Below, piece after piece: positions 29,792-41,429 of a DNA stretch of 64,000 nucleotides. Position 1 is the first letter of the stretch. Each line of letters opens with the position of its first letter. The stretch comes from Amblyomma americanum (taxonomy: Eukaryota > Arthropoda > Arachnida > Ixodida > Ixodidae), in contig NW_027526693.1 in NCBI RefSeq assembly GCF_052857255.1, positions 62,001 through 126,000 of the forward strand, given 5' to 3'. The notes beneath the pieces are model-generated. The model worked only from the letters and a program-made list of their open reading frames with translations, made no database searches and had not been told where the DNA came from. A program made the translations under genes and the position numbers.

Positions 29792-31939
29792 ATAGCGTCC
29801 TGGACTTGATAAGCCACATTGAACATCAGAGTGCTTTTGGACTTTCAACACTAGCTATTTTCCTAGACGTATCAAAGGCTTATGATAGCGTCCTCCAGAG
29901 CTCAATACTGAATAGTCTGCAGGTCATAGGCGTACAGGGCTATCTTCTGCGATTCATTCACTCATCTCTCAGTGATCGTAAATTTCGAGTGCGGTTAGGC
30001 AGTACAATGAGCTCCGAAAGGGCGGTATCGCGAGGGGTACCTCAGGGTAGTGTCCTGTCCCCAACGCTCTTTAATGTTGTCATGGCTGGTCTTCCCGCAA
30101 AAGTGCAAAAACATTGTACGCATGTCCATATGTCGATATATGCAGACGAAATTTGTCTTTGGTTAACCGGATATCAACACAAACGCTTAGCTCTATTAGC
30201 GCGACAGGCCGTGCTTTCAGTAAAAGTTACCTTCAAGAAGTTGGGTTGACTCTCTCGGTGGAAAAATCTGGCTTCGTCCTGTTTCCAGGTAGGGGACGAC
30301 GGTATGCGCGGCTGAGCATAGACCTTGATCAGTTTTGCCTTCTTCAGGTTAACCACATACGTTTTTTGGGCGTCACTATTGACTCACGTCTACAGTGGCG
30401 GCGAGCTGTGGACTCGATTGTGGCTTCACTACCTTCGCGTCTCAATGTGCTTCGTAGAGTTGCTAGTGAGCAATGGGGAAACCATCCTGCTTCAATGATC
30501 AGGTTTCACGATGCCCTGGGGACAAGTCGCATAATGTACCAGCTCCCTTTAATTTCCCCCTCGGTATCGCAGCCTGAATGCCTTGAGGTTTTGCACAGAA
30601 CGGGACTAAGGGGGGCTCTCGGCGTTCCGCAGGCTGCTCCAAACAATGCAGTACTGTATGAGTCTCAATCAAAACCTCTTCGGCTAGCCGCTTCACAAAG
30701 ACTTTTGCTGCAAATTGGCCGCCTCAGAGAGACTGTTGCCAGGAGAGCGCTTCTACAGCGTCTTCGAAAGAGATCTGAACCCCGGGCGTACTTGGCTTTA
30801 AATACTCTTCGTTCTCTGGGTCTCGAGCTTCGAGGTCGACCTAAGTAGTTGAAGCCACCTTGGTCCTTTCCTAGCCTAGATTGTTCCTTGACAATTCCCC
30901 ACGTTCGCGCTAAGCGGAATTCTCCTTTAGCGGCAATGCGTTCGCTCGTACTGGAACATCTTGAGACCGAATGCGGCAGTCATCGTCAAATTTTTACAGA
31001 CGGCTCTGTGGACAACGTCAGAGGATCTAGTGCAGCTGCTTTTCATATTCCATCTTTGAAGTATGATTGGTCTGTTCGTTTTGCTAAAGTCGTGTCCTCC
31101 ACAATGGCCGAAAGCGTTGCCATTGAGGCAGCTCTAAAGAAGCTACGGTGTTGTACGCCTCAACCTACTGTCATAATTACGGATTCAAGATCTGCCCTTC
31201 AAAGGTTAGAGTACGGGTTCCCCACTGATGCCTTGAGTCTTAGATCCCTACGTTTGGTGCAGAATCTACATAGCAAATGCTTCTCTATACGCTTTCAATG
31301 GGTGCCCTCGCACATAGGTGTCTTAGGCAACGAGATAGCAGACAACCTCGCCCATACAGCTCTCTCCGGGATTCCAGTACATAGAGTCCCTCATGAAGTC
31401 AAGCAAATGTTCAGAGATGTGGTGTTGTGCCACTTCAGTTCTTTGTGGAGCTCTCCTCATCAGCCATGTGTGACCAAGGGTCTCAAAAGGTACCAAGCCA
31501 CTTTGCTGCACAGCGTTCACACGGATTCTGCTCGTACGCGGCGTGGATGTATAACACTGGCCTAGCGTTGTCACCATTGTGTTCAACGTGTGGTGTGTGT
31601 GGTGACAAAAAATTACCTCTTGTGCTGTACGTTTTACAACGCGGAACGGGCTGTGTTATTCGGATCCCTCAAGAAGGCAGGAGTTCCTCATAGTTCTCTT
31701 CAGGAGATTGTTTTCCCGCGCGGGAGCCAGTCGAGTAGAAGGGAGGCTTCTCGCCTTCTTCTACTTTACCTGCAGGACACGGATTTGGCCTCCACATGGT
31801 GACCTCAGGAGTGTCTATTTGGGTTTTTGCGGACAGTGTTTCTGTGATTTCTATTTAAGTGTCGCTACGGTGGAGCAATTGCCGGCAGCAACTGCAAGGC
31901 TAACCCCACCGGTAGTTTACAACCACTCAACTCAACTCA
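29792..31939 (+). mobile_element. E0 copy 2: 5'-truncated, not inverted
   Basis: ATGTAGGG at 29784-29791 and 31940-31947 is the target duplication. The element starts inside the RT (GATAGCGTCCTGGACTTGAT) and runs straight to the 3' repeat tail CAACCACTCAACTCAACTCA. It is very similar to E0 copy 1. Differences include a 1-base deletion near 30222 and a stop at 30846. It serves as the uninverted reference for copy 1. Confidence 0.93.
29806..31802 (+). pseudogene. E0 copy 2 RT, RNase H and zinc knuckle
   Basis: Frames at 29806-30249, 30114-30848, 30849-31565 and 31590-31802 together give FLDVSKAYDSV, GVPQGSVLSP, IYADEICLW, the thumb, FTDGSVDN, AESVAIEAA, ITDSRSAL, WVPSHIGVLGNEIADNLA and a broken CSTCGVCGD zinc knuckle. 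RNase H catalytic residues are all present. Breaks are a frame shift at about 30222, a stop at 30846 and a frame change near 31600. Confidence 0.88.
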
Positions 31940-31947
31940 ATGTAGGG

Positions 31948-33430
31948 TGTAGGACTTGTTGGGATGTGAATGAGTGGATTGAGACGGAGCTGTCGCAGTA
32001 GGCATTGTTCTGTTTCTGTGCGACTCAGGCGGACTAATTGATTGGTGCGTTGAGCCTGTATTAATTCGATCACATTATTGTGGGTACCAGTGGCCACGAG
32101 ACGTTTCGTGCTAACCGTCCGTCGAAGACGTAGGGAGGAGCTGACAGCCATGCGCATTAGGATTTCTGCCTGTTGTGTTCGGCGCTGAGTGAGTACGTGG
32201 AATGGGAGGTGGTATGTGATGCGGCTAATGATAAATGGATTTGTCATATTGAGGTTCTCGCGCTCAGAGAGCCCACGATTGCGTGCTGCCACCCACTTGA
32301 TTAGTGCAGCCACCTGTTTGGTCTGTCTTTGCAAGAGCTGAAGGGTGGCGGTTGCATCTAGCGTTTTTTAATGAGAAGACCGAGAATCTTTCCCTGAGAC
32401 ACAATGGGCATAGATTCCCGTACATGTGCAGTTCAATGCGAGGGGGGGGGGGGTCACTGGGCAGGGTTTTAAGCTGCAAGAGTTCTGATTTATTTGTAGA
32501 GCAACGGAGGCCTGTGTTTTCTAATTCTTTGGTGGTGATGTTTAAGGCAGATTGCATGATATTCTGGGCTGTTCCAATGGATCCTCCCGTTGTCCAGATG
32601 TTTATATCATCTGCGTATATGTCTTTGTGGAGCCTTGGGATAGCAGCAAGGGCCTTTGCCAGTGGTGCTAGGGCGATGTTCAAAAGTAAAGGTGATAGTA
32701 CTGCCCCTTGTGGGGTTCCCCGTTTAGGCAGTGGGAAATGCTGGCAGGCGAGATCCCCAAGGTGGAGTTCTGCAATGCGTCCTTGAAGGAAGGCCCGAAC
32801 ACATTGCCATATGCGGGTGCCGCTGCTTGTGGTTTGCTAATGTCGTCATGATATGGTCATAGCTTACTAAGTCGAAAGCCTTATGATTATCCAGGGCCAG
32901 TATGGCTCGCATAGTGGCTGCACGGTGCTTATTGTAAAAGAGAGACTCTTTAAGGGTGAGAAGTACGTCTTGCGCCAAGACGTTTGGACGGAAGCCAAAT
33001 TGAACGTTGGAGAAAAAGCCTGTTGTTTCTAGGAACGGTTGGAGGCGATTGAGAATGGCATGCTCGAAGAGCTTGCCGACACAGCTCATTCAGGGGATGG
33101 GGCGCAAATTTTGAAGGGTAAGGGGTTTACTCGGTTTGGTTATAAATCGCATGCTGGCATGGGTCCAGGCTGATGGCAGCGTCTCACCCTGCGAGTGGTT
33201 ATTAAAGAGCTACGTGAGTTCCTGAAGGGAGACTTCGTCCAGTTTGAGTGGTGCCTTGTACGTTATGCTTTCCGGCCCCAGCGCCATAGAGCGGTGAATA
33301 CTAAAGATTGCTCGGCGGATTTCGGTTAAGGTAATGTCGGCATGAAGTTCCGGGTTAGGTGGAGGTAGATTGGGTGGATCTGCTGACTGAAGGGAGGTGG
33401 GTATATAAGTATGCCGTAGTTGGCCCATTA
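31948..33430 (-). pseudogene. E4 reverse transcriptase
   Basis: Minus strand: LTEIRRAIFSIHRSMALGPE (RT1), SCVGKLFEHAILNRLQPFL, FGFRPNVLAQDV, ILALDNHKAFDLVSYDHI (first Asp retained), RGTPQGAVLSPLLFNIAL, IYADDINIW and the thumb (VIELIQAQRTNQLVRLSR). YADD is intact. Frame changes lie near 32830 and 32430 (at a poly-G run), with a stop near 33090. Confidence 0.82.
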
Positions 33431-33649
33431 CGTCTGTGCCTAGTGGAGCTCTAATCTTAGTAGACGTTGTGTGCTTGCTTTTGTGTGAGATGTTGTGGTT
33501 TTTGGATCTAACAGAGCTCGTAGGCGAGACTACGTGCGTTTAGTGCATAGTGTACCCTGGAAGGCGTTACATAAGGTTCCCCGGTTTGCGCGGGCTAGCA
33601 TGTTCGCCTATTCTTCTGCGTCACGAGTGAGAGCAGCTGTGAGGAGTCT

Positions 33650-34112
33650 CAATTAACGATTGTGTCGCTGGTGACGCCAGCGCTTGAGAAGTGTTTGTCG
33701 GGCCTCCCATAGATGAGCCAGATGCGGATCAACCTGCAGTGCCGTAGGGATGTTTTTAATGCGTTTTTTGTTAGCCTGAATAGCCTCCACCGGACGGTCT
33801 GCGCAGTCGGTGACAGTACGGGGTTCGGTAGAAACGTCTGCCAAGTATGAGCGCAATTTATCCCAGTCAGTGAGGAGCTGTGAACGATTTCTGGAAATCT
33901 TGGGATGGTAAGCAATAGTAGTGTAGACTGGAAAGCGGTCACTCCCAAGGCAGTCTAAGAGCACCGTGTGAGATTTAATGATTATGTTCGATGTGGCCCA
34001 TGCGAGATCCAGCGGGGTGTCGCGGGTGACACTTGTGCCAATGCGAGTGGGTACGGTAAGATCTGTGATGAGGCCAACGTTGTAATCAGCCATGTGCTCT
34101 AAACGCTGCACG
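33650..34112 (-). pseudogene. E4 endonuclease C-terminus and linker
   Basis: An open frame reads DYNVGLITDLTVPTRIG, PLDLAWATSNI and LLDCLGSDRFPVYTTI, the end of an AP-endonuclease domain (catalytic SDH appears as SDR, so His is lost). It continues into DWDKLRSYLAD and the basic linker before RT. Confidence 0.7.
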
Positions 34113-34574
34113 TTTGGGGATGCACGAGCCAGAAATGCCTAGCACGTCCAACAAAGAGAGGATGAGCTGGATACCATAGCCGGAAAAGTGCAGCACGGGA
34201 AGATGCCAAAATGCATGAAAACAAATTACACCACATTACATCTTTTGGCACCCTCCCGAAACTAAAGCACAATAATGAGTGATTGGCCCGTGGAGGCAGT
34301 TTTTCGTCATGTGTCATTACATGCCTCATTTCACCTTCAGGGACCGGATTACGGAACTCGCTCCGACCGCTCTACAATTGAGAGCGCTCTAAAATGCGCG
34401 CTCTTATTGGTCACCGGCGCCATTTTGAAAAGTTGCGTCACGGGAAGTTGGAATGGCGTCACGGACGAAAAAAAACACATGACGTGGCACACCAAATTAT
34501 GCCCGCGGTTTAAGACTGTTGTTTGCGAGCGCGTAGAGTCGGTCTAAAAAACTCAAGAGAGTTTTAGAGGGAAA

Positions 34575-36213
34575 ATGGCGGCGACGTTGTCTGCTATTTA
34601 TTGGTGGTGGAGGCGGCAACGTCGACGCCAGCAACGACGAAGGACGGTGCACGAGGGCGCATATGATTTGCCGCACGAGCTGTTCTGTCGCTTAATCCGA
34701 CTGGATAAGAAGGAAGTGGAGTAGTTGTGCCGTGAACTTGCCGACGAACTGCGAGGCGTACGGACGATCGCTTTGTCGGTGCGGCGGCGGGTGCTGTGCG
34801 CTCTCCGTTTTTTGCCACCGGGGGCTTTCAAGTGTGTGTTGGCAACGAGCAGACCGTTGGCCTCGCACAACTGACGGTCAGCAAGTGCATGCGGCATGTG
34901 GCTGAGGCCATATGCAAATTCGGCGCACAGAAGGGATGGGTGCGTTTCCCGGCGCACTCCGAGGAAAAGGCGGCAGCGGAGGCGATCTTCCTTCGCCGCG
35001 GCACCATCCCCGGCGTCGTCGGCTGCGTTGAAGGCACGCTGATTGCTATAAAAGCGCCGCGGGGAGACGCAGCAAACAGGGAAGCATTGTCGAGCCGCAA
35101 AGGATACTACGCGGCGAATACCATGATCGTGAGTAGACTGGTTTTCTGACCGCATGTGTTCGGAAGCCGCGACCTCGACAATGAAAGTTCACGACTAAGA
35201 TTGCCTGCCTGTGTTTCTCTCAGATCTGCGACGCAAACATGAACATCCTTGCGGTCTACCATCGCTGCCTGAGGTCTTGTCACGGTGCCTTTTCTGGGCG
35301 TTATTCATAGCTGCGTTGGAAGGTGGAGCGCGGGCTGCTGGAGGATGCAGATTTTCTTCTGGGTAAGCAGCCTCTCGATCATCGGGCCACTTCGACAGCA
35401 CGTATTAAGCTACAGTACAGCGCTGTGGCTCATTCCTAAATGAGGCGGGTTATAACATGGATGACATTTAACAGTATGATATATCGTATTGATTTTTGTG
35501 TATTTACTGTTACTACTGGAGCAGAGGCACAAGACACATTGTTATAAAGTGAATCGTATTTCAAGCGTAAAACATCAAGGCAAAAGAGGTGTGCACAGCG
35601 CTAGTGTTGTGTAGGATATCACAGTACATCATTAACCTAGAAGGCTGGGCTTACAGAGGTACCCCTTAGTCATGAATATTCTGCATGCCTATGAATTCTG
35701 GTTCAGCATACTGGTTTTGAACTGCTTGGTATGAATAATTTAATACATAGACAACAACACACTTCACTGCAAATTTTTGGTCGTTCAGGAGACAGCGTAT
35801 ATCCACTGGAGCCGTGGCTGCTCACACCAGTGTCAGGGCATTATGATGCAAACACTGCAGAAGGGCAGTACAACGCAGCACATGCCTCAATGCGATGTGT
35901 TGTGGAACGCTGCATTGGCGTTCTGAAAACCCGCTCCCGGTGCCTTCAAAGGTACCGGACACTCCACTACGAGCCGGAGCGGGCTGTGGTAATCATAGCG
36001 TGTGCTGTGTTGAAAAACATCGGCCTAGAAGAAGCCCTGGCAGCAGACTAACACGACACTACCGATGACCTTGACAACAATGGGCTACCTATTCTTGCCG
36101 GGTACTTGGTGGGGACAGGATCCCGCATGACCTACCTGCGAGGTAGAGCAATGCGAGACCGTATCATTGGCCTCTTTGGCACAACCCGTCCGCAGAGGCA
36201 AGCACATCTGTAG
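34575..36213 (+). pseudogene. Harbinger transposase (HARBI1-like), three exons, broken
   Basis: Exon 1 (34575 to about 35131) runs MAATLSAIY, a helical region, TGGFQVCVGNEQTVGLAQLT, then GCVEGTLIAIKAPRGD and RKGYYAANTMI before a GTGAGT donor. Exon 2 (about 35223-35356; acceptor TTTCTCTCAG) reads ICDANMNILAVYHR and CHGAF. Exon 3 (from about 35784; acceptor GTCGTTCAG) reads GDSVYPLEPWLLTP and VVERCIGVLKTRSRC, ending with RDRIIGLFGTTRPQRQAHL. Breaks: a TAG in exon 1 (about 34722), a frame shift at a T run (about 34810), a frame shift in exon 2, and a TAA at 36049. The DDE-type sites read Glu for the first Asp and Gly for the HD Asp. Confidence 0.85.
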
Positions 36214-36952
36214 ATGGTGCGGCGACAGCAGCAGCGGCAGCAGGAGCGGCAACAGCAGCACCACCAGCAGTAAGCTGTACACCTTCTGGCAGCTGTGGCT
36301 GCAGTGACTCACCGTGCTGGCGTGGCGAGTTGTCGCAGCCACTCTTGCTACTTGCAGTGCCATTGCCTTGTGTTAGTGCGTGAGCCCCTGTGTGATATGA
36401 TGCCCTTGGCAACAGGTAGCCACATTCCAGCATTTCTTAAGTACTTTTTCTTACGGGTTCTTGAAAGCCTCCAGTGGCAAGATATCAAGTGCACACACCA
36501 GCTTCTGCTCCACCCACAGTGTTCACCAGTATGCCTTTCAGTGCATCAGGAAGATTGCCACACAGCTACTGCACTCTCTCCTTCTCAACTCGAAATACAC
36601 GCCTGATACAGCTCGTCCAACAAGTGAAATGCATCCTTGTACACTGTCTTTCGCCGTTGCTTACGTCGACCTGCCCATTTAGCAATACAGTTGCTTGCGG
36701 TCACTACGTGTTTGATGAATGCGCACGAGGAAAACGTGTAGTGTGGAGACTGCAAGGCACCAGTAAAGCGTTTTTTTTTGGCACCACATTTATTCATTGG
36801 TCACAATAATTTTTTCGCCGCAGCTGTTCATACCAGTTTCCCCACTGTAAAACAGAGCAGGGAAACAAAAGCATGCAGCATCAACAGTCATTCGCATATG
36901 CCTTGTCGAGTGCTGCGAAGAGGTTGCAGAAAAGCAGTTGTATCTTACACTG
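36214..36952. other. Harbinger interior, unassigned
   Basis: Starts with a CAG/CGG-rich stretch (36220-36275) just after the transposase frame. The rest shows no domain. It probably holds 3' UTR. Confidence 0.4.
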
Positions 36953-37098
36953 CGGCCAAACGGGCGAGTTGACTGTACATTTTTAAGGGCGAACAGTGCG
37001 AAAGACATAGCCGGAAAGCAGAGGAAACACAGGACGAGCGCTCGTCCTATGTTTTCTTTGCTTTCCGGCTATGCCTTGCGCACTGTTTCCCCTTGAAA
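36953..37098. mobile_element. Minimal palindromic Penelope-like remnant
   Basis: It opens with GGCCAAACGGGCGAGTTG, the same terminus as the PLE at 15833. A palindrome at 36985-37094 follows, centred on GAGCGCTC (37036-37043). Both arms carry GCATAGCCGGAAAGCA-type sequence and CACTGTTTCCCC at their outer ends. It looks like two PLE 3' ends joined back to back with no coding region. Confidence 0.82.
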
Positions 37099-38175
37099 AA
37101 AGCTTCATCTTGACTGCAAGCTTGAATGCTAGTAATTACAGGTTTGGCATGTTGTGCATACTTGTAAGCCCGTTGTAGCCCAAGTTTGCACTTTCCTGAA
37201 ACACTTTATCAAACTGGTGGAATGCACAGCAAGTGCTACACAAGACATTGCTCTTCGTCGATTTTACTTGACTAGGTAGTTGTAAAGAGACCCACCCACA
37301 AACGAGAGCCATTAGCATTGCTGCATCATACCTTTAAAGGCAGAGCTCAAGCGTCTCTCAAATATTTTTTTCCTGCATTCAACACCACTTCAGAAGTGAC
37401 TTTGGACGAATGCGCTGGCAAGCCTCATTTTCCCTCGGGTCTCTTGAGGATAGAACATGTTACAATGCACACAATGGACACTGTACGAAAAAGCAGGAAA
37501 AGTAATGTGAAAAAAACGATTCAGGAAGATGCGAAACAATCTTATCAGGCACGAAATCGAAGTGCTCAAAATTTATCCAGAATTTTCATATTACGACGCC
37601 CCTCAAAGCCACAGTCACTTCAGAACGCTTTGCCCCACATATTGCACTAGCAAATGAAAGAAAACAAGCACTAGAAATTGTGCCTTGTGCAGCTGCCACA
37701 GCTGCAGGTAAGCAATTGAAAGAAATGGAAAAAAACAGTATATGAGGCTTCCACACCTGGAAGAACTTAAGACACATAACTGAAAGAAAATAAAGTCTGT
37801 GAAGCGTCTGGGCCTGCAGAGCTTACAAAAAAAATGATGCTATAGCACATGGCAGAGGTGATCTTGAATAAATACAAAAACACAAACCTGACAGAGAAGC
37901 AAATAATGTAAATAAAAACAAACATAAAACCGCACTTCAAAAACACAAACTAAAAATGGTGTGTCTGCAACTGGCAGAGAAGCACACAATGTATATAAAA
38001 ATAAACACAAAAAAGAGAAATTTTAAAATGCAAACTAAACTAAAAATAGTTTAATGTGTCTGCACCGGGCAAAGAAGTAAATAATGTTCTTGAATAAATA
38101 TAAACATATGAAGCTGTCCTTTCATAAACATAAAAACATGCAAATAATGCAAATAAAAATGAACAATTCAATGCG
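37099..38175. other. Harbinger interior, A-rich low-complexity stretch
   Basis: From about 37800 on, AATAAAAAC and AAAATAAACACAAAAA-type runs dominate. No coding region is supported. Confidence 0.45.
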
Positions 38176-39846
38176 GTGCAGGTGGCTCAAGCTGCTTTTG
38201 TAAGATCAGCGCCAGTAGGTTCATGTTCCGGATGTGCAGGTCTTGCTGCCCATTTGATGCCCGCACAGCATGTGCCACCTCATGTTTGGGCTGCATGTAA
38301 AACAGCTCCAATTACAAACTATTAGTGACAACCAAAATTGAGATCTCGCTTAAGTTTTATGTAAAAGGCCAGGTGCTCAGATATTTTGGGCAATGTATGG
38401 TTGTAGAGGACTCGTGTCAGTTCCATAAACTCAGCTGTCCCAACCACGCCCCACAAGAGGTGTCAGAAAGAAGCAAAGGTGCTCAAATGAGAGCACTGAT
38501 ATTTATGCTTAAGGTGACAGTTGAGACTCTCCAAAGTGCAGTGTGCGCAGTGAGTACACACCTCCAGCATGCTCTGCTGAAACGCAGCGTATTGGCGGTT
38601 GCGGGCCTCAGTAAGGTCTGCCATACGACGCGATTCATACAGCGTCCGGCGCAGCACCTCATCGGCCCCATCGTCTCACTGTCGCTTCCCAAGAAGGCTA
38701 GGCGTGGCACGCGTTGTGGACTGCAGTGGGGGCTCTGGTGTGTGCTGCTGTGAGGGCTGAATTAAGGGCTGCGGTGAGGACACCGGTTTAGCTATCAGGA
38801 GTGAAAATGTGCTCATCACACAATGCGTTATGTAGAGGATAAGCAAAGCGTTTGATACAATGCATTAGAGGACGACATTAATATACAGGATAGCAATCTC
38901 GGGCAGCATTGTTGTAGCATATTACATGTGCACATTTGCTAGACTACTACCCAGATTTGAACCCGACCGCGGCGGCTGCGTTTTATGGAGGCAAAACGCT
39001 ATGGCGCCCGTGTGCTGTGCGATGTCAGTGCACGTTAAAGATCCCCAGGTGCTCGAAATTATTCCGGAGACCGCCACTACGGCACCCCTTTCTTCCTTTG
39101 TTCTTTCACTCCCTCCTTTATCCTTTTCGTTACGGCGCGGTTCAGGTGTCCAACCATATATGAGACAGATACTGCGCTATTTCCTTTCCCAAAAGTCCAA
39201 TTATTATTATTATGCTAGACTACTAGGAGTTATTGCAGCCTTACTGTAAGATAAATAAATATTCTGCACTGCGTGGCAAAGCCACAGAGAGAAAGTTTTG
39301 TGGATAGTGCAAATTCACTGTAGTTATTTGGCTACTCATACAAATGCTGCCAGAAAGGATAGTGCTATTACTTTCAAGCAGCTGCCGGAAAGGGTAGTAT
39401 GGAGCTTGAATAAAGGCAAACCAACTCACGGTCAGTGGGGCTCAGTGTGTCTTGTCGACAACTTTTAGAGGCTCCCCGTTCATATTCTCTGCTGCAACAG
39501 GGTAAAAGGTGCCGCTGGTTGGTACTCGCAAACCATGAAATCAAAAGAGCATTAGCAAAAGAGAAACAATCAATAATGCTCAACCCCTAGTTTATGCATT
39601 CCTGCACCTCCTCCGAGACTAAACTAAATCACAGATGAAATAAACAGTGCTTGTAAGACGCAAGGCACAGACACCATTTATTTAAACGGCCGGCCCGTCG
39701 TTGCTGAGAATCGACGCGAGCTGGTTCCACAGCTCGCGCTTTTCAACAGCTGTGCATGAGTTTGTTAGGTAGGCAGAAGCCCGACCCAAGAGCGGATGGC
39801 TCTCTATAAACTCTATTATGATTACCTTTTGCTCGCTCGACATTCT
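38176..39846 (-). pseudogene. Harbinger second gene, probable Myb/SANT-like partner
   Basis: Minus-strand exon-like blocks: 39843-39678 starts MSSEQKVIIIEFIESHPLLG and AVEKRELWNQLASIL (helix-turn-helix-like); about 39570-39425 is weak and ends at a GTGAGT donor; 38760-38570 has DEVLRRTLYESRRMADL and RNRQYAAFQQSMLEV; 38290-38176 (acceptor TACATGCAG) ends HIRNMNLLALILQKQLEPPAPH. Harbinger elements commonly encode a DNA-binding partner that brings transposase to the ends. Frame shifts and missing joins mark it as broken. The gene model is an inference. Confidence 0.5.
38950..39212 (+). mobile_element. Ruka-like SINE with 13-bp TSD
   Basis: TGCTAGACTACTA at 38937-38949 and 39213-39225 is an exact target duplication. 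The SINE starts inside the B box (CCCAGATTTGAACCCGACC) and ends in a (TTA)n tail. It lies in a probable intron of the minus-strand Harbinger gene. Confidence 0.95.
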
Positions 39847-40269
39847 TCACGTTGGCGCCATTTCGAGACTGTAGAATTCCCGCGCAGAGAATTGCAGCAG
39901 CGAACACAGCAGGGAAAACAAAAAAGCAATAGTTTCTGTTCCCTTCTTCGAAAGCAGGAATAACAGGGAAAAGCCTTTGCTCTGGATTCGGGCTATGTTT
40001 TTACAATAACATATGTGTGTGCCGCACTGCAGCAACTTGTAGCACAGCCAAGAACGAACGAAAACAAGCAAGGTCGTTAGTGGGCGCCCAACCGCCTTGC
40101 TTGGCTCTTGCTCCTTCTCAACTGAATCATTTGTGCCAGACGTTTATGAGGCGAAAAAGGTTGATTTACCCAACAAACCGTGCTTTGTGGTCGTCTTGTA
40201 TTTCCTAAAGCAAAAGAAACAGAACCCCAATCACTTACTAGATTTATGGGATCTTTAAACCAATAACAC

Positions 40270-40385
40270 AGACTTACCTCAAATTGTCTTCGTCAATTTT
40301 CGGGCCCGACATTTCTTGCAGGTTCCTTTCTGGAGGCTCGTGGTCTTCACTGGCTTCGATAAGTGTTCCCGGTGCACTTTGGACA
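40270..40385 (-). other. Exon-like block with donor site
   Basis: The minus strand reads IVQSAPGTLIEASEDHEPPE and RNLQEMSGPKIDEDNL before a GTAAGT donor at about 40279. It may be an upstream exon of the minus-strand Harbinger gene. No homolog is recognised. Confidence 0.3.
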
Positions 40386-40439
40386 ATCAAATAGAACCTT
40401 GATTTCAGACGACGCGTAAAAAATCTGAAATCCGGGCCC

Positions 40440-41420
40440 AGATTTGCATTCGAGAAGTGAACCTTTTCGCTCCAAAAAGTTAGCTGTGGTTCAACCCGGC
40501 CGAACCCAGTAAGGCTAGGGAAAGATCCGTTAAGTTAATCACAGGGTGGTAAGCACAGGCCACACGTTTTTATATAGCGAATGGCGCGTCACGCGATTTC
40601 CGGCAGTTGCGAGAATGGCGTCGGCTTCGCAACGCAGCGTCATGTGACTCGATAGTTGCGAGGCTAGCGAGTGCCGTCGGCTCAACGCGCGAACTGCGGC
40701 GAAGCGTGGATAGTCGCGCGGCATAACGTCCGAGAGAACATTTTAAGCCGGAAGCCTTCTTTGGCTAATGAGTGGCGGAGACGGAAGTTGTAGACGGAAA
40801 TTGTAGACGCACAAACTGTGAATCATAAGTTCTGTGGTAAACAAAACAAAAATGCAGATGTTTATTATGCAGCAGCGTTTAAGCAACTATATGTAATGAA
40901 ATGACAAGGAATTGAAAAATAAAAACAAAAATAAAAGTAAAGAAGTATGAAACTGAAAATAAAAAATTTAAATAAGCAATAAATAAAAATAAAACAGGAA
41001 GACAAATAAAAAGATTACAGAAATAACAGAAAACGAAAAATCAAGGTAGAATTAGGACCGGGAAAGTCTTTCGCCTTTGCGCTCTTAAGCAGACTGTTTA
41101 CATGCGGGGAATCGCGAACGCCTGAACCAACCAACGACTGCTTCCTCGTTCCGCATCGCGCGGGAAAATAACCATTGCTCCATTTTGTTTGGGGAAGCAT
41201 CCATGAGAGCAATGGCGTGCCATCTTGCCCAAGTCAGGGTGAAACACGCGCTTTATGTTATTTAGCCATCTGAGACACGATAACCATCCGCGCCGATATT
41301 TGACACCTTCACCATACCGCGTACCGTGCTACCATTACTGGAGTGCAGCGAGTCCGCGCGTCGTCAGTGCGCCTGCTCAGATCGCTTGGAAGGCGCCAGA
41401 TGGCACCACGTACCCGACAG
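40440..41420 (-). repeat. Segment F, copy 3 (inverted), part 1
   Basis: The reverse complement matches 13175-14180 of F copy 1: AACCACAGCTAACTTTTTGG, CGGACGTTATGCC, the A/T-rich tract, GGTAGCACGGTACGCGGTAT and CAGATGGCTAAATAACATAA. It is clearly more diverged than F copies 1 and 2 are from each other. It shows that the long plus-strand frames at 13818 and 61254 are not conserved. Confidence 0.85.
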
Positions 41421-41429
41421 CAGTAGGGT

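Larger units (their letters stand above)
29126..34112 (-). mobile_element. E4 non-LTR element, split by E0 copy 2
   Basis: This long minus-strand element runs from the end of an AP-type endonuclease (34112) through RT (33430-31948) to RNase H (29783-29126). E0 copy 2 interrupts it at 29792-31939. Removing E0 and one copy of the 8-bp target repeat rejoins the frame: PTPY on one side and NSIGTLDHIY on the other. It is 5'-truncated near 34112. With about 2.8 kb of its own sequence, it covers nearly all of ORF2. Confidence 0.88.
34340..40439. mobile_element. Harbinger-type DNA transposon, inactivated
   Basis: A PIF/Harbinger transposase on the plus strand and a second, opposing gene on the minus strand form the usual two-gene arrangement. 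Candidate termini GGGACCGGATT (34340) and AATCCGGGCCC (40429-40439) are imperfect inverted repeats, but no clean 3-bp duplication is visible. A Ruka-like SINE (38950-39212) and a PLE palindrome (36953-37098) inserted later. The ends are tentative; the gene content is firm. Confidence 0.6.

Noticed and set aside
34598..35155. 185-codon minus-strand frame
   Set aside because: It is the antisense shadow of Harbinger transposase exon 1, whose plus-strand frame carries the family motifs.
36164..36433. Ala/Gln-rich frame over a CAG-rich stretch
   Set aside because: Low-complexity DNA next to the transposase stop; no conserved domain.
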